From Choricystis sp. odSpoLacu1 (taxonomy: Eukaryota > Chlorophyta > Trebouxiophyceae): a DNA stretch of 64,000 bases. The position numbers and the translations under genes were made by a program. The notes beneath the pieces were generated by a model. The model searched no databases, was not told the DNA's origin, and was given only the letters and a program-made list of their open reading frames with translations. This document shows positions 63,891 through 64,000 of the stretch, in pieces (position 1 is the first letter of the stretch; every line of letters starts with the position of its first letter). Location of the stretch: contig OY253659.1 of NCBI GenBank assembly GCA_958009055.1, positions 186,001-250,000 on the forward strand. The letters run 5' to 3'.

Positions 63891-63895
63891 TGTAA
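63891..63895 (+). terminator. TGTAA polyadenylation signal
   Basis: TGTAA about 52 nt downstream of the stop of the preceding gene. Confidence 0.5.
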
Positions 63896-64000
63896 ACAGC
63901 ACATCAATCATGTTGTACACGCGCGGGCGGGGGGTGGGTCGAAACAAAACCTCTCCCTAATCGCGGCGCGGCCGCCGCCAGCGCACGCCGCCACCAGCCG

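Noticed and set aside
1..64000. tRNA, rRNA, riboswitch, CRISPR array or mobile element
   Set aside because: No cloverleaf with A/B boxes, no rRNA sequence, no spaced direct repeats and no transposase or integrase motif was found by reading.

Overview
This is a nuclear contig segment from a very GC-rich, gene-dense, photosynthetic-lineage eukaryote, most likely a chlorophyte green alga. Genes are interrupted by a few short introns (about 75-380 bp) with GTGAGT/GTGCGT donors and pyrimidine-CAG acceptors. Proteins carry mitochondrial- or plastid-like N-terminal extensions. Several plant or plastid families are present: the MOC1 Holliday-junction resolvase, a DUF1825 protein of cyanobacterial type, an ARIA-like ARM-BTB protein, a plant-type SEC8 and a plant-type S-adenosylmethionine synthetase. 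TGTAA, the polyadenylation motif of green algae, lies shortly after several stop codons. Exact species cannot be read from the sequence.

Layout. 1-0.8 kb: C-terminal receiver domain of a hybrid histidine kinase. 1-10.7 kb: a biotin synthesis neighbourhood with biotin synthase (-), a di-iron fatty-acid-hydroxylase-type membrane protein (+), a Nudix hydrolase (+), the bifunctional BIO3-BIO1 protein (-) and KAPA synthase (+, ending in a PTS1-like ARL). Together these encode every committed step from pimeloyl-CoA to biotin. 10.9-18 kb: a small-heat-shock-like protein, a CSB/ERCC6 SNF2 ATPase, eIF3g and a SnoaL-like protein. 18-28 kb: secreted low-complexity proteins and two CAP-domain proteins around malic enzyme and the ARM-BTB protein. 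28-39 kb: a GCNA-like SprT protein, SEC8, URM1, a Ser-rich protein, a PP2C phosphatase, a damaged zinc-ribbon gene and a DUF3253 protein. 39-54 kb: COQ8-type kinase, GH20 hexosaminidase, RPC8, a coiled-coil protein, DUF1825, EMC3, a phosphoglycerate-mutase-like phosphatase, base-exchange phosphatidylserine synthase and S-adenosylmethionine synthetase. 54-64 kb: a 1,296-residue Ala-rich protein, a PfkB kinase directly continuing from MOC1, a secreted S9-family protein that has lost its catalytic serine and histidine, and a short unknown protein.

Two cross-cutting points matter. First, almost every apparent frame break in an otherwise conserved gene lies in a C/G homopolymer or a GC-dinucleotide run, so these genes are probably intact and the sequence has length errors there. 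Gene ends affected by this are stated in each entry. Second, the most interesting biology is the near-complete biotin cluster with two non-biotin genes inside it, and the possible MOC1-PfkB fusion.

No rRNA, tRNA, CRISPR array, insertion sequence or viral gene was recognised.
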